Assembly: GCA_049116315.1 (NCBI GenBank)
Contig: JAGDZD010000008.1
Coordinates: 191,600 to 255,599, forward strand
Length of the DNA stretch: 64,000 nucleotides
Source: Thalassobius sp049116315
GTDB lineage: Bacteria; Pseudomonadota; Alphaproteobacteria; Rhodobacterales; Rhodobacteraceae
Direction: 5' to 3'
This document shows, piece by piece, positions 1 through 9,080 of this stretch. Made by a program: the position numbers and the translations under genes. The notes beneath the pieces were generated by a model. That model was not told where the DNA came from. It made no database searches and saw nothing but the letters and a program-made list of their open reading frames with translations. How positions within the stretch are numbered: the stretch's first letter is position 1; each line of letters starts with the position of its first letter.

Positions 1-320
1 GTCTTTTGACGCTGTTTGTGCGCCACACTTCCTGTTCGCTGCTTATCCAGGAAAACGCAGACCCCGAGGTGCAAACGGACCTCAGAGCGTTCTTTCACCG
101 TTTGGTGCCGCCCACGACCGATCCCTCGATGCGCTATCTGACGCACACCTATGAGGGGCCAGATGACATGCCCGCGCATATCAAAGCTGCGATGATGCCC
201 GTCAGCCTGTCTATCCCCGTGGTGGCGGGTGCGTTGGCTTTGGGCACATGGCAGGGGGTCTATCTGTTTGAACATCGCGATCGACCGCATCAGCGCACTG
301 TGGTGGCGCATCTGGCGTGA
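1..320 (+). CDS. yjbQ: YjbQ/UPF0047 family protein, 5' partial
   Basis: The reading frame is open to the left edge, so the gene starts outside the window; the TTG at 6 is only the first start-like codon inside it. About 105 residues remain of a family that is normally about 140. Visible family hallmarks are RHTSCSLLIQENADP near the start, the DDMPAHIKA motif and the VYLFEHRD segment close to the C-terminus. YjbQ proteins are small trimeric enzymes, some with secondary thiamine-phosphate synthase activity; the physiological role is unsettled. An 86-base gap separates it from the next gene on the same strand. Confidence 0.85.
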   Translation, partial: LLTLFVRHTSCSLLIQENADPEVQTDLRAFFHRLVPPTTDPSMRYLTHTYEGPDDMPAHIKAAMMPVSLSIPVVAGALALGTWQGVYLFEHRDRPHQRTVVAHLA

Positions 321-406
321 CATCAAAGTGACATTCACGTGAGGGCCCTTGTGCCGACCCCATCGTTTCCCAGATGTTTTACAGCAAAGCAACACTGGAG
401 CGTGGC

Positions 407-1630
407 ATGAAAACTCAGAAAATTAAGTTCACCGGTCACGATGGCAGCGAGTTGGCGGCACGTCTGGATTTGCCCGAAGGCCCGATCCGCGCCACCGCTT
501 TGTTTGCGCATTGCTTTACCTGTTCCAAAGATATTCCAGCAGCGCGGCGGGTGGCCACGCGTTTGGCGGCCAATGGGATGGCAGTGCTGCGCTTTGATTT
601 TACGGGGCTGGGACATTCCGGCGGCGAGTTTTCGAATACCAATTTCACCACCAATGTTGAAGATTTGGTATTGGCAGCACAGTTTCTTGAGGAACGCTTT
701 TCGGCGCCGCAATTGTTGATTGGTCATTCGTTGGGCGGCGCTGCGGTGCTCAAGGCGGCGGCTCAAGTGCCCTCTGCCAAGGCGGTGGCCACAATCGGCG
801 CGCCGTTTGATCCCGCTCATGTGGCCCATAACTTTGGTGGGCAGCTGGACGATATCAAAATCACGGGCGAGGCCACGGTTGAACTGGCCGGGCGGCCATT
901 CAAGATCTGTCGCCAGTTTCTGGATGACATTGCGGCGCAGAACCTTCAGCCTGCCATCGCGGACCTTAAGAAAGCGTTGCTGGTGCTGCATGCGCCGATG
1001 GACGACACGGTCAGCATCGACAATGCCGCCGAGATCTTTGGCGCTGCCAAACATCCCAAATCCTTTGTGACCTTGGATGATGCCGACCATCTGGTCAGCC
1101 ATGCGCGAGACGCGGAATATGTGGCGGACACCATTTTTGCATGGGTCGCACGCTATGTTGATCTGTCAGAGCCCCAGTTGCGCCAAGGCGCGCCCGAAGG
1201 CACTGTCCGGGTCTCAGAGGCGGATCCCGATGGGTTCTTGCAGGATGTGGACGTGGCCGGGCAACATCACCTGCTGGCGGATGAACCTGCCAGCTATGGC
1301 GGCACCAATCTCGGCCCGACCCCCTATCAGTATCTGTCTTCTGGGTTGGGGGCCTGCACCACGATGACAATCCGCATGTATGCGCGGCGCAAAAAGATCG
1401 CCCTGCGGGCGGTGTCTGTGGATGTCACCCATGACAAGCGCCACATTGATGCAATGCAGGACGGTGCAGGCAAACAAGACGTGTTTCGCCGTGAGATTCA
1501 TCTTGAAGGTGATTTGACGACTGCAGAGCGGGACAGGCTTTTGCAGATCGCCGACAAATGCCCCGTGCATAAAACGCTGCACACCACATCGATCATTGAA
1601 ACGGTGTTGGCCCCGCCTACGACAGCGTGA
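407..1630 (+). CDS. Bifunctional alpha/beta hydrolase - OsmC family protein
   Basis: 407 residues in two domains. Residues 1-260 are an alpha/beta hydrolase with the nucleophile elbow GHSLGG (106-111) and a late His in DADHLVSH. Residues 280-407 are an OsmC/Ohr-type domain with the two expected cysteines, in SSGLGACTTMT and DKCPVHKTL, the pair that reduces organic hydroperoxides in this family. The fused form is a known family in proteobacteria; its substrate is unknown. ATG 407 is chosen over an upstream in-frame ATG at 374 because GGAG sits six bases before it. Probably cytoplasmic, as there is no signal peptide. The fusion suggests hydrolysis and peroxide reduction act on related lipid-like substrates; that is inference. 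Confidence 0.9.
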   Translation: MKTQKIKFTGHDGSELAARLDLPEGPIRATALFAHCFTCSKDIPAARRVATRLAANGMAVLRFDFTGLGHSGGEFSNTNFTTNVEDLVLAAQFLEERFSAPQLLIGHSLGGAAVLKAAAQVPSAKAVATIGAPFDPAHVAHNFGGQLDDIKITGEATVELAGRPFKICRQFLDDIAAQNLQPAIADLKKALLVLHAPMDDTVSIDNAAEIFGAAKHPKSFVTLDDADHLVSHARDAEYVADTIFAWVARYVDLSEPQLRQGAPEGTVRVSEADPDGFLQDVDVAGQHHLLADEPASYGGTNLGPTPYQYLSSGLGACTTMTIRMYARRKKIALRAVSVDVTHDKRHIDAMQDGAGKQDVFRREIHLEGDLTTAERDRLLQIADKCPVHKTLHTTSIIETVLAPPTTA

Positions 1631-1808
1631 ACCCGGTGCTGTCTAGGGTGATTTTCCGGGGTGTTCGAGGGGGATCTTGCCCTGCATGCCCAAGTATTTG
1701 GGGGTGACTTTTCCCTCTACCCAAACTGTAGCGTAGCCCCTATAGTGCCTGTGGATAACTGGGGCAACGACCCCAGAACATGCGGTAAACAGACAGAGGG
1801 GCCTTGTC

Positions 1809-2282
1809 ATGCGTTGCCCGTTTTGCGGAAATATCGACACTCAGGTCAAAGATTCTCGTCCAGCAGAGGATCATGTTTCGATCCGGCGTCGGCGGTTTTG
1901 CCCGGCCTGTGGTGGACGCTTCACCACCTATGAGCGCGTTCAGCTGCGCGATTTGGTTGTCATCAAAACCAATGGTCGTCGCGAAGACTTTGATCGCGAT
2001 AAGCTCGAGCGCTCCATCCGGATCTCGATGCAAAAACGCCCGGTAGAGCCGGAACGCGTGGACCAGATGATCTCTGGGATTGTGCGGCGTTTGGAAAGCA
2101 TGGGGGAAACCGATATTCCCTCAAAAACCATCGGCGAGATTGTGATGGAAGCTTTGGCGCGGATCGACACCGTGTCATATGTGCGCTTTGCCAGCGTTTA
2201 TAAAAACTTCCAAGCGGCAGATGACTTTGACAAGTTTGTCTCTGAGCTGCGCCCTGATATCAGCCCAGACTCTGACGAGTGA
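1809..2282 (+). CDS. nrdR: Transcriptional repressor NrdR
   Basis: 157 residues. The N-terminal zinc ribbon starts MRCPFCG and is completed by FCPACGGRFTTYER; an ATP-cone domain follows (from about residue 49, VIKTNGRREDFDRDKL). NrdR senses ATP/dATP and represses ribonucleotide reductase genes, so it sets dNTP supply. Length and architecture are those of a complete family member. It lies ten bases upstream of ribD, the usual alphaproteobacterial neighbour, and the two are probably cotranscribed. I saw no clear NrdR box directly upstream, so autoregulation is not supported by the sequence. Confidence 0.97.
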   Translation: MRCPFCGNIDTQVKDSRPAEDHVSIRRRRFCPACGGRFTTYERVQLRDLVVIKTNGRREDFDRDKLERSIRISMQKRPVEPERVDQMISGIVRRLESMGETDIPSKTIGEIVMEALARIDTVSYVRFASVYKNFQAADDFDKFVSELRPDISPDSDE

Positions 2283-2292
2283 GTTTGCTTCT

Positions 2293-3390
2293 GTGACCAC
2301 GGATGAACGGTTTATGGCTTTGGCCTTGTCGCTCGGGCGACGGGGGCAGGGCAACACCTGGCCCAATCCCGCGGTGGGCTGCGTTCTGGTGCGCGATGGG
2401 CGCATTGTTGGGCGCGGATGGACGGCCCCGGGCGGACGCCCTCATGCGGAAACGCAGGCTTTGGCCCAAGCCGGTGGCGCGGCCCAAGGGGCAACCGCCT
2501 ATGTCACTCTGGAACCCTGTGCGCATCATGGTCAAACACCGCCCTGCGCAGAGGCTTTGGCCAGCGCAGGCGTGGCGCGTGTTGTAGCGGCCATGGCTGA
2601 CAGTGACCCTCGTGTCTCGGGGCAGGGGTTCGATAGTCTCAAAGCGGCTGGCGTCGAGGTCACAACCGGCGTGCTGGCAAAACAAGCGGCGCATGACCAT
2701 GCGGGCTTTTTTCGCCGCATCGAAACCGGGCGGCCGTGGGTGACGCTGAAGCTCGCCAACAGTTTTGATGGCCGCATCGCAACGGCCACGGGCGAAAGCC
2801 AATGGATCACTGGCCCTCAAGCGCGCCGGCATGTGCACGCTCTGCGTATGCGTCATGATGCGGTGATGGTTGGGGCGGGGACCGCCCGCGCAGATGATCC
2901 GTCACTGACCGTGCGCGACCTTGGGGTTGATCGACAACCGGTGCGCATCGTGATCAGTCGGCGGCTGGATCTGCCTTTGATGGGCCAGCTGGCCAAGACG
3001 GCCAAAGAGACTCCGGTCTGGATTTGTCATGGGGCCAATGTGGATCCGATGCTGGAGCGCACCTGGTCAGATATCGGCGCCAAGCTGATCGCCTGTGATG
3101 TGCGCCAGGGGCAAATCGATCCCACAGCAGCGTTACAACAACTCGCAAGCCAAGGTCTCACCCGTATTTTCTGCGAAGGGGGCGGGGCTTTGGCCGCGTC
3201 ACTGTTGATGCATGATCTGGTGGATGAGCTGGTGGGCTATACCGCCCCGCTGGTGATTGGCGCCGAAGGTCTACCCGCAGTGGGCGCCATTGGGCTTGAG
3301 CGGCTCAGTCAAGCGCCACGGTTTACCCTGCAAGAGGTCCGCCAACTTGGCGAAGACTGCGTGCAGCACTGGCGCCGCCCCACAGACTGA
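2293..3390 (+). CDS. ribD: Riboflavin biosynthesis deaminase/reductase RibD
   Basis: 365 residues. The N-terminal deaminase domain has the zinc signature PHAETQAL plus PCAHHGQTPPC; the C-terminal half is the reductase (WVTLKLANSFDGRIAT, ...FCEGGGALAASLL). It converts the GTP cyclohydrolase II product to 5-amino-6-ribitylamino-uracil phosphate in two steps. The frame is open further upstream, but homology begins at VTTDERFMALALS, so GTG 2293 is chosen, with GAGTGAG just before it and 10 bases from the nrdR stop. The rest of the pathway (ribE, ribBA, ribH) resumes at 8210 after the capsule block. Downstream, 3391-3513 contains two GC-rich hairpins (e.g. CCGCC-gca-GGCGG) between convergent genes. 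Confidence 0.95.
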   Translation: MTTDERFMALALSLGRRGQGNTWPNPAVGCVLVRDGRIVGRGWTAPGGRPHAETQALAQAGGAAQGATAYVTLEPCAHHGQTPPCAEALASAGVARVVAAMADSDPRVSGQGFDSLKAAGVEVTTGVLAKQAAHDHAGFFRRIETGRPWVTLKLANSFDGRIATATGESQWITGPQARRHVHALRMRHDAVMVGAGTARADDPSLTVRDLGVDRQPVRIVISRRLDLPLMGQLAKTAKETPVWICHGANVDPMLERTWSDIGAKLIACDVRQGQIDPTAALQQLASQGLTRIFCEGGGALAASLLMHDLVDELVGYTAPLVIGAEGLPAVGAIGLERLSQAPRFTLQEVRQLGEDCVQHWRRPTD

Positions 3391-3513
3391 CCTCAATTCA
3401 TCGACGAGGCGTGTGGCCTCGGGCGCTCCGCCGCAGGCGGTCAGACCCGGAATTTGCCGCAGGCAAACCGGGGACAGCCTGTCTGCGCAACGCGCAGCCC
3501 ATCGGATCACGTC

Positions 3514-5541
3514 TTAGCGCCAAAGGTGGGCAAAGCTGGCCACCGCCCCTTGCATTTTCGACAGAGCTCTCAGGTGGCGCGGCGGGCGCAGTTGCGCCTG
3601 CGCCAGCCGGGCCACGGCCACTTCCACCGGACAGGCCTGCCCGGTGACCGGGTCGTGATAGCGCGGATAATCGATCAAGCTGGCATGGACCAATCCTTCA
3701 AGGCTGACCCGCACGCGGCGCCTGTCAGGCTGGGGGGATAGATCGTGGGTTAATCCCCATCCCGCATAGAACGGCGCGCCCAGCGTGGTGACTTTGACAC
3801 CGCGCATCAGCGCTTCAAATCCCAGCAGGGAGGTCATCGTCCAGACCTCTTGCACCTGTCCCAGCAGTGCAATCGGATCCGCGTGATCCAACACAGCATC
3901 CGCCAGCGTCAAGGCCTCTTCGGGATCGATCGCACCGGGGCGTAATCCCGCTTCGACATCTGGGTGAGGCTTATAGAGAATGACGGCCTCTGGGCGGGCT
4001 TGGCGCACGGCACGCAGCAAATCGATGTTGCGCGACACCCGGTCTGTGCCCAAACGGATTGAGGCATCATCTTCGACTTGCCCGGGCACCAAGATGCGGT
4101 GCCCTGCGGGCAGATCCGGCAGGTTGCCGCCCAGATTGTACTTGTTCAGCCCGTTGCGCAACACGGCACGGCGCAGCTTATCTGCGCGCAGCTCTTGATC
4201 TGGGCGCAGCGTGGCGCGTTGAGCGATGAGCCCTTCCAGCCGACTGGCACGTGTGGGGTCATAATAAATGCCCTGATTATCCAGCACCAACGACAGCGGC
4301 GGCACCAATTGCGCGCCCAGCCCCCGAGAGCGCAGAAAGCCATCTTCGACCCGGGTCAACCCCGCTGGAATGACATCCAAACTTTCAGTGGCGCGGGCCC
4401 AGATCATCTGAGGACGATCCGTAGGCACTGTCACCTCAGGCGTGAATTTGACCGCTTTTTCACGGCCAAAGAACTGGTTCAAATGGCCCCGTTTCCACAG
4501 GCGCATCCCCACGGCGTTCCAGCCCTGCTGATCTTGACGCCACGCATGGGTTTGCGCCTCAAAAATGTCGATGGCGTCTTCGAGGCGGCACAGTCGATCG
4601 TGGAACGGGTCATACCAAATCGGGTAGAGCATCATCACCCCAGCAAACAGCTGAGCCTGTGTCAAATGACGCTTGCGGCGCGGCAGGTCATGGAGGTCTT
4701 CGGTCAGTCCCCAGCCTGCGTAAAACGGTTTGCCAAACACTTTGGGGCGATGCCCCGCAAGAATGGCCTCAAACCCCATCTGAGAGGTGACAGTGTAGAC
4801 GGCGGTGGCGCCCTCCATCAGCTTTTGTGGGCTGACGGCGGCCTCAAAAAGGGTTATCCGCTCATTTGTGTCTTGGTCACTGAAATAGCCCGCCCGGTGG
4901 CCTTGCTGGCTTTCGGGGTGGGTCTTGATCAGGATGCGGGCGCCGGGATTGTCCTCTTGCGCGTAATACAGCATCTCGCGAAAGGCATTGGCATCCGCGC
5001 CCCCCAGCTTGACCGACGCATCCCCGCGTGTTTGATCCAGCACCAAAACATATCCGGGATCGGGCAGTTTCGCATCGGTTTCATAGGCCGAGTATTTGCT
5101 AAGGTCCGCGTCGCGCAGGCGGGCCATATTGCCACGTGCGCGGTTCAACAGATCACTGTCATCCAACGGGTGTTCGGATAGGATCTGTTCAAGATCTGAT
5201 TGTTGCGAGGCATCAAAATGCATCGCCTTTTGCGCCACAACCAATCCCAGAGGCGGCTCGCCAGAGCGTCCGGGATGTAAGGAGCGCAGGAAAGCATCTT
5301 CGATCCGCAGCAGCGCGGCACCTGTGCGTTCAGCCATGGCTTCGCCGCGCTTGGCATAGGGGGAATGCCCCCACACGCCGATGGCGTCATCCGCGGTGGG
5401 GCGAAACAGCTTTAGCTCAAGCCCTGCAAGGGAAAGGATCCGGCGCAACCGCTTTTGACGCAGAAAGCCTGCGTTGAAAAAAGCAACCCGCCGAGCAGGG
5501 TGCCCGGCGGGTTGAAATCCGATCCAATCGGGCCGCGACAT
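3514..5541 (-). CDS. kpsC: Capsule polysaccharide biosynthesis protein, KpsC-like beta-Kdo transferase
   Basis: 675 residues containing two homologous halves: RIEDAFLRS ... GDASVKLG ... HPES in the first (about 90-230) and RVEDGFLRSRG ... DDASIRLG ... HPDVEAG in the second (about 405-570). Each half ends with the AGWGLT motif. KpsC is a cytoplasmic membrane-associated enzyme that adds alternating beta-Kdo residues to a lysophosphatidylglycerol anchor, making the linker on which group 2-type capsules are built. Last gene of the minus-strand block; its ATG is 2 bases past the stop of the export lipoprotein gene, so the two are translationally close. No ABC exporter genes (kpsM/T) lie in this window. 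Confidence 0.9.
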   Translation of the reverse strand: MSRPDWIGFQPAGHPARRVAFFNAGFLRQKRLRRILSLAGLELKLFRPTADDAIGVWGHSPYAKRGEAMAERTGAALLRIEDAFLRSLHPGRSGEPPLGLVVAQKAMHFDASQQSDLEQILSEHPLDDSDLLNRARGNMARLRDADLSKYSAYETDAKLPDPGYVLVLDQTRGDASVKLGGADANAFREMLYYAQEDNPGARILIKTHPESQQGHRAGYFSDQDTNERITLFEAAVSPQKLMEGATAVYTVTSQMGFEAILAGHRPKVFGKPFYAGWGLTEDLHDLPRRKRHLTQAQLFAGVMMLYPIWYDPFHDRLCRLEDAIDIFEAQTHAWRQDQQGWNAVGMRLWKRGHLNQFFGREKAVKFTPEVTVPTDRPQMIWARATESLDVIPAGLTRVEDGFLRSRGLGAQLVPPLSLVLDNQGIYYDPTRASRLEGLIAQRATLRPDQELRADKLRRAVLRNGLNKYNLGGNLPDLPAGHRILVPGQVEDDASIRLGTDRVSRNIDLLRAVRQARPEAVILYKPHPDVEAGLRPGAIDPEEALTLADAVLDHADPIALLGQVQEVWTMTSLLGFEALMRGVKVTTLGAPFYAGWGLTHDLSPQPDRRRVRVSLEGLVHASLIDYPRYHDPVTGQACPVEVAVARLAQAQLRPPRHLRALSKMQGAVASFAHLWR

Positions 5542-5543
5542 TG

Positions 5544-6680
5544 TTAGCCGCCGCCTGCCAGAGCGCTCAGCGAGCTGGCTGTGGTCAAAGACCCGGTGAG
5601 GGACGAAATCGTTTTATCCCACTGGGTGAATGGCGCTTCGGTGACATAAAGCGTATCGCCGTCACGCACGGAAAAGTCACGCGCCATGAACAGGCCGTTG
5701 GGCTTGGTCAGATCCAGGACATAGACCAAACGCTGCGCCCCTTGCAGGTCACTGCGGCCCAATACCGAATTGGCAATCTCTGCTGGTTCGTTGCGCAGAA
5801 TGAACACGCCTGTGGGATCGGCTGCGGTGGCCAAAAGGCCGCCAACCTGTGCGATCGCCTCGACGGCGGAAACGGTTTTGCTTTCAAAGCCGACCTGCGA
5901 CTGGGTGCCGGTGGCCCCTAGGGCGGTAAAGGTACGCGTGTCACCTTCAACCAAGATCCGGTCCCCACCGCGCAAGGCGATGTCGAGCTCGGGGAACTCA
6001 TAGAGGTCTTGGAACCACACGTGGCCCCGCTCGGAACCGCGGATCACAGTGATCTGAGCGATTTCAGGTTCGATGGTCACACCGCCAGCGCGCGCCAGCA
6101 TCGCCGAAAGCGTGCGGGTGGGACGTTCGATGGCAAAGACGCCTTGCGCCCCAATGGATCCAACCAGAGATACGGTCGAACCGTCCCCTGCGGTGCGACG
6201 CACCTCAACCTGTGGATCTGGTGTTTGTTCTTCGAGCTTGCGGGTGATGACACCGCGCAGCGCTTCGGGGGTGTTGCCAGCGGCGCGAACACGTCCGGCA
6301 TAGGGCACAAAGATAAAGCCCGCGCCGTCCACCTGCACTTCGCTCAGCGTTGTTGCTGAGCTGGCCGAACTGGCCAAAAGCCCGTCTTCGACGTTCTCCC
6401 AGACAGTCAAGCTAAGGCTGTCACCGGGGCGGATGATGTCCGATCCCAGTTGACCCGCGCGGGTAAAGCTATCGGGGAACCCCAATGCAGGGGTTACAGC
6501 GGTGGCCCGGGTCACACGGTCATTGACCGACACCACAAAGGCGTCACCTTGATTTTGAACGGAACCCGCAAAAATTTCACGTTTATTGGGGCCCACACGG
6601 GGTAGCCCGCAGGACGCCACAAGCGCCACCGCGGCCAAAATGGCGACGGATTTCGCCCGTCTGGATGCTAGGAGTTTCAC
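5544..6680 (-). CDS. Polysaccharide export outer-membrane lipoprotein, Wza/KpsD-like
   Basis: About 378 residues. The N-terminus is a lipoprotein signal: basic LLASRRAKS, hydrophobic VAILAAVAL, then lipobox VASC. A polysaccharide-export (PES) domain follows (IIRPGDSLSLTVWENVEDGLL, about 80-100) and then SLBB-type segments (AGRVRAAGNTPEAL; GDRILVEGDTRTFTALGATG). These form the periplasmic/outer-membrane channel for capsule export. GTG 6680 is preferred to the upstream in-frame start because AGGAGA lies eight bases before it and the signal peptide then begins correctly. It sits between the KpsS- and KpsC-like genes in one operon. Confidence 0.9.
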   Translation of the reverse strand: MKLLASRRAKSVAILAAVALVASCGLPRVGPNKREIFAGSVQNQGDAFVVSVNDRVTRATAVTPALGFPDSFTRAGQLGSDIIRPGDSLSLTVWENVEDGLLASSASSATTLSEVQVDGAGFIFVPYAGRVRAAGNTPEALRGVITRKLEEQTPDPQVEVRRTAGDGSTVSLVGSIGAQGVFAIERPTRTLSAMLARAGGVTIEPEIAQITVIRGSERGHVWFQDLYEFPELDIALRGGDRILVEGDTRTFTALGATGTQSQVGFESKTVSAVEAIAQVGGLLATAADPTGVFILRNEPAEIANSVLGRSDLQGAQRLVYVLDLTKPNGLFMARDFSVRDGDTLYVTEAPFTQWDKTISSLTGSLTTASSLSALAGGG

Positions 6681-6775
6681 TGCTCGGTCTCCTCGACCTG
6701 TTATTATCTGCCTCAAGTCTTTTCCCCAACCTATCGGAATCGGTGAGAAAAATCCAGCGCTACACCTAGTGTCTG

Positions 6776-8068
6776 TTAGTTCACGAGACGCAACTGTTGC
6801 CTTGGGGCCGCGGTTCCCGACTTTAATGCGTCATAGGGATCTTCGACAGATAACATCATATCGACCACGTGGCGCAGCAGTTGTTTGCGCCCGCGTGAAG
6901 AGTAGAAGCCGCCCGGCAGCTGGCTGGTTTCCAGCAGAAAGCGACGATAGTCGCGATAGGCAGGCAGATCTGGGCGTTCAGCCGCTTTGAAAAAGGCGGG
7001 CAAAGGCTGATCAGAGACAAATTCAGGTTTGGCATAAACCGCGTCACCAAAGACCTTAAGCGGGATGCCCCGCCACAGGACTTGCTGACCCGCGGTTGAG
7101 TTCACGGTGATGGCGGTGCGCGCGTCATTCAACAGGCGCGCCAGTTTGCCGCCGCGGACAAAATGCACCCGGTCCAACACGCCCGCCTGTTTGGCAAGGC
7201 GGTTGATTTCGCGTTTCAAGGGGATGCGACCATTTTCAAGCGGATGCGCCTTGATCACCAGATGGTGGTGACCCGGTGCGCCTTTGGCAAAGCCATCAAT
7301 CGTCAGCTCTAGGAATTCGGTCATCGAAGAAAACGGCGAGTGCTTTTGAAACGCGCTGTCATGTTGCAGCTGCAACAACGCCACATGGTAGGGAAAGCCC
7401 CCGTGACGAATGCGCAACGTGGCCAATGTGCGTTCTATGATTTGCAACGGTGTCATCAGCAGCCGGTTGAAATATAGGTAGAATTCGCGCGAAACCGGCA
7501 GATCACGATGACGACGGAACAGCTTGTAATCTTGGTTTCGGAACATCACGAACCAATGATACAACGCGCCATAGAACACGTGGTGACGCATGTCGCCCCA
7601 GTGGCTTGGCGGCAAATTGCTGTCCATATCTGAACGCTCAAGCGCTTCGCGCATTTCGGGCACGCTCAGGTCCATCAGACGGGAATGGCCATTGCTGCCG
7701 TTGCGCTCGTAGGTGACCCAGAAAGGGCGCAGATACCCCTCTTCGAACACATGAATACGCAGACCCAGCTCTTTGGCATGGGCCACGGCTTGGGCGTGAA
7801 TGGGGCGTGTGTCGCCGTATAGCACAATGTCCGTCACCTGCTTTTCAGCACAGATTTCGGCAAAGGTTTCCGGCCATTGTTCAGGAGTGCGCTGAAAGGG
7901 CAAATAGCTGTCGCGATCAAACCAAAAGGCGCGATCCCCCGCGTTAAAGCCCACCCGCCAAACAGTCGCACCTGCTCGGCGCAGCATTTTGGCAAGCTGG
8001 TGAAAGAATGGGCCATGGGGACCCTGCAAGCATAGGAATACGCGATGATCTTCGATGGGACTGCTCAT
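6776..8068 (-). CDS. kpsS: Capsule polysaccharide biosynthesis protein, KpsS-like
   Basis: 430 residues, single capsule-synthesis domain. Recognisable segments are LCLQGPHGPFFHQLAKML at the N-terminus, VLYGDTRPIHAQAV, HVFEEGYLRPFWVTYER, HHLVIKAHPLENG and TVNSTAGQQVLWRGIPLKVFG. KpsS adds the first Kdo to the lipid anchor, the step before KpsC. First gene of the minus-strand capsule operon (kpsS, export lipoprotein, kpsC). ATG 8068 is used; a GTG six codons upstream (8086) is in frame and neither has a convincing ribosome binding site, so the start is uncertain. The divergent spacer to ribE (8069-8209) must hold promoters for both directions. Confidence 0.88.
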   Translation of the reverse strand: MSSPIEDHRVFLCLQGPHGPFFHQLAKMLRRAGATVWRVGFNAGDRAFWFDRDSYLPFQRTPEQWPETFAEICAEKQVTDIVLYGDTRPIHAQAVAHAKELGLRIHVFEEGYLRPFWVTYERNGSNGHSRLMDLSVPEMREALERSDMDSNLPPSHWGDMRHHVFYGALYHWFVMFRNQDYKLFRRHRDLPVSREFYLYFNRLLMTPLQIIERTLATLRIRHGGFPYHVALLQLQHDSAFQKHSPFSSMTEFLELTIDGFAKGAPGHHHLVIKAHPLENGRIPLKREINRLAKQAGVLDRVHFVRGGKLARLLNDARTAITVNSTAGQQVLWRGIPLKVFGDAVYAKPEFVSDQPLPAFFKAAERPDLPAYRDYRRFLLETSQLPGGFYSSRGRKQLLRHVVDMMLSVEDPYDALKSGTAAPRQQLRLVN

Positions 8069-8209
8069 TTTTTTGTTAGGGCCCACCTCTATGACAGGTG
8101 TGGCTTTCGCTTAGCTTACCCCAAATTCGTGACGAAATTAAGGCCGCGGGGCGCTTGCCCCTGAACTAGGCAACGGCTAGATCTGAACAAAGTTTAGAAA
8201 GGACCTGCG

Positions 8210-8803
8210 ATGTTTACCGGGATTGTCACAGATATTGGCGAAGTTTTGCACACCGAGCAACGTGGTGACCTGCGGGCCCGCATCGCCACGGCCTATGATA
8301 TGGCTGGCGTGGATCTTGGCGCTTCGATCGCCTGTGATGGGGTCTGCCTGACCGTCGTGGCCAAAGGGGACACTTGGTTTGACGTCGATATCTCGGCGGA
8401 AAGTGTTGAGGTCACCAATATCGGACGCAATCGCTGGTCAGAGGGGCGCAAGTTGAACCTTGAACGCGCCTTGAAGGTTGGGGATGAGTTGGGTGGGCAC
8501 ATCGTTTCTGGCCATGTGGATGGCGTTGCAGAGCTGATTTCATTGGTGGATGAGGGCGACAGCACGCGCATGACCTTTGTGGCCCCGGTGGAGCTTGCAA
8601 AATTCATCGCACCGAAAGGATCAGTCACGCTGAACGGCACATCTTTGACTGTGAACGAGGTGGAGGGCACCTCGTTTGGCATCAACGTGATCCCCCACAC
8701 CAAAGAGGTGACAACCTGGGGGCAGGTGCAAGTTGGCGACTTGATCAATCTTGAGATCGACACGATGGCGCGTTATGCCGCGCGGCTGCGTGAGTTCGAC
8801 TGA
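8210..8803 (+). CDS. ribE: Riboflavin synthase alpha chain
   Basis: 197 residues made of two similar lumazine-binding barrels: MFTGIVTDIGEV and CDGVCLTVV in the first, HIVSGHVDGVAEL and LNGTSLTVNEVEG in the second. It dismutates two 6,7-dimethyl-8-ribityllumazine molecules into riboflavin. AAAGGA precedes the ATG by a normal distance. It heads the second rib block (ribE, ribBA, ribH, nusB) and is followed by hairpins that probably end part of the transcription before ribBA. Confidence 0.96.
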   Translation: MFTGIVTDIGEVLHTEQRGDLRARIATAYDMAGVDLGASIACDGVCLTVVAKGDTWFDVDISAESVEVTNIGRNRWSEGRKLNLERALKVGDELGGHIVSGHVDGVAELISLVDEGDSTRMTFVAPVELAKFIAPKGSVTLNGTSLTVNEVEGTSFGINVIPHTKEVTTWGQVQVGDLINLEIDTMARYAARLREFD

Positions 8804-8811
8804 TCCAGGAA

Positions 8812-8848
8812 AGGGGCGCTGCCCCTCAGCAAAAATTGTGATTTTTGC
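8812..8848 (+). terminator. Tandem hairpins after ribE
   Basis: AGGGGC-gct-GCCCCT (8812-8826) is followed at once by GCAAAAAT-tgtg-ATTTTTGC (8829-8848), whose descending arm carries five T. This fits a factor-independent terminator or processing site between ribE and ribBA. A related palindrome, GGGGCGCTTGCCCC, occurs at 8148-8161 upstream of ribE. Termination efficiency cannot be judged from sequence. Confidence 0.5.
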
Positions 8849-9080
8849 ATTCACCCCGAGGTATTTTTCCAAGAAAAAGCGGCTTGGGCGTGGGGACAAC
8901 GGCGCGGTTGGCGGCCCGAGGGGGCGGGCTTGGCCCGACACCGAGACAAACCTGTGCGCCTGATAAGGCGCGCCGCGGTTTTATGGTTGGGCGTTTGGGG
9001 GAGGTGTCTTGGATGCCAAAGCTCTGGCCTTTGCAGAGCAGCTGCGGTATTTGGCGCCTATCATTTTGAAAGGGGCGCCC

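Noticed and set aside
1631..1808. NrdR box upstream of nrdR
   Set aside because: No sequence close to the ACACTATATAT-type consensus was seen.
8849..9080. FMN riboswitch before ribBA
   Set aside because: The conserved FMN aptamer elements are not present in this spacer.
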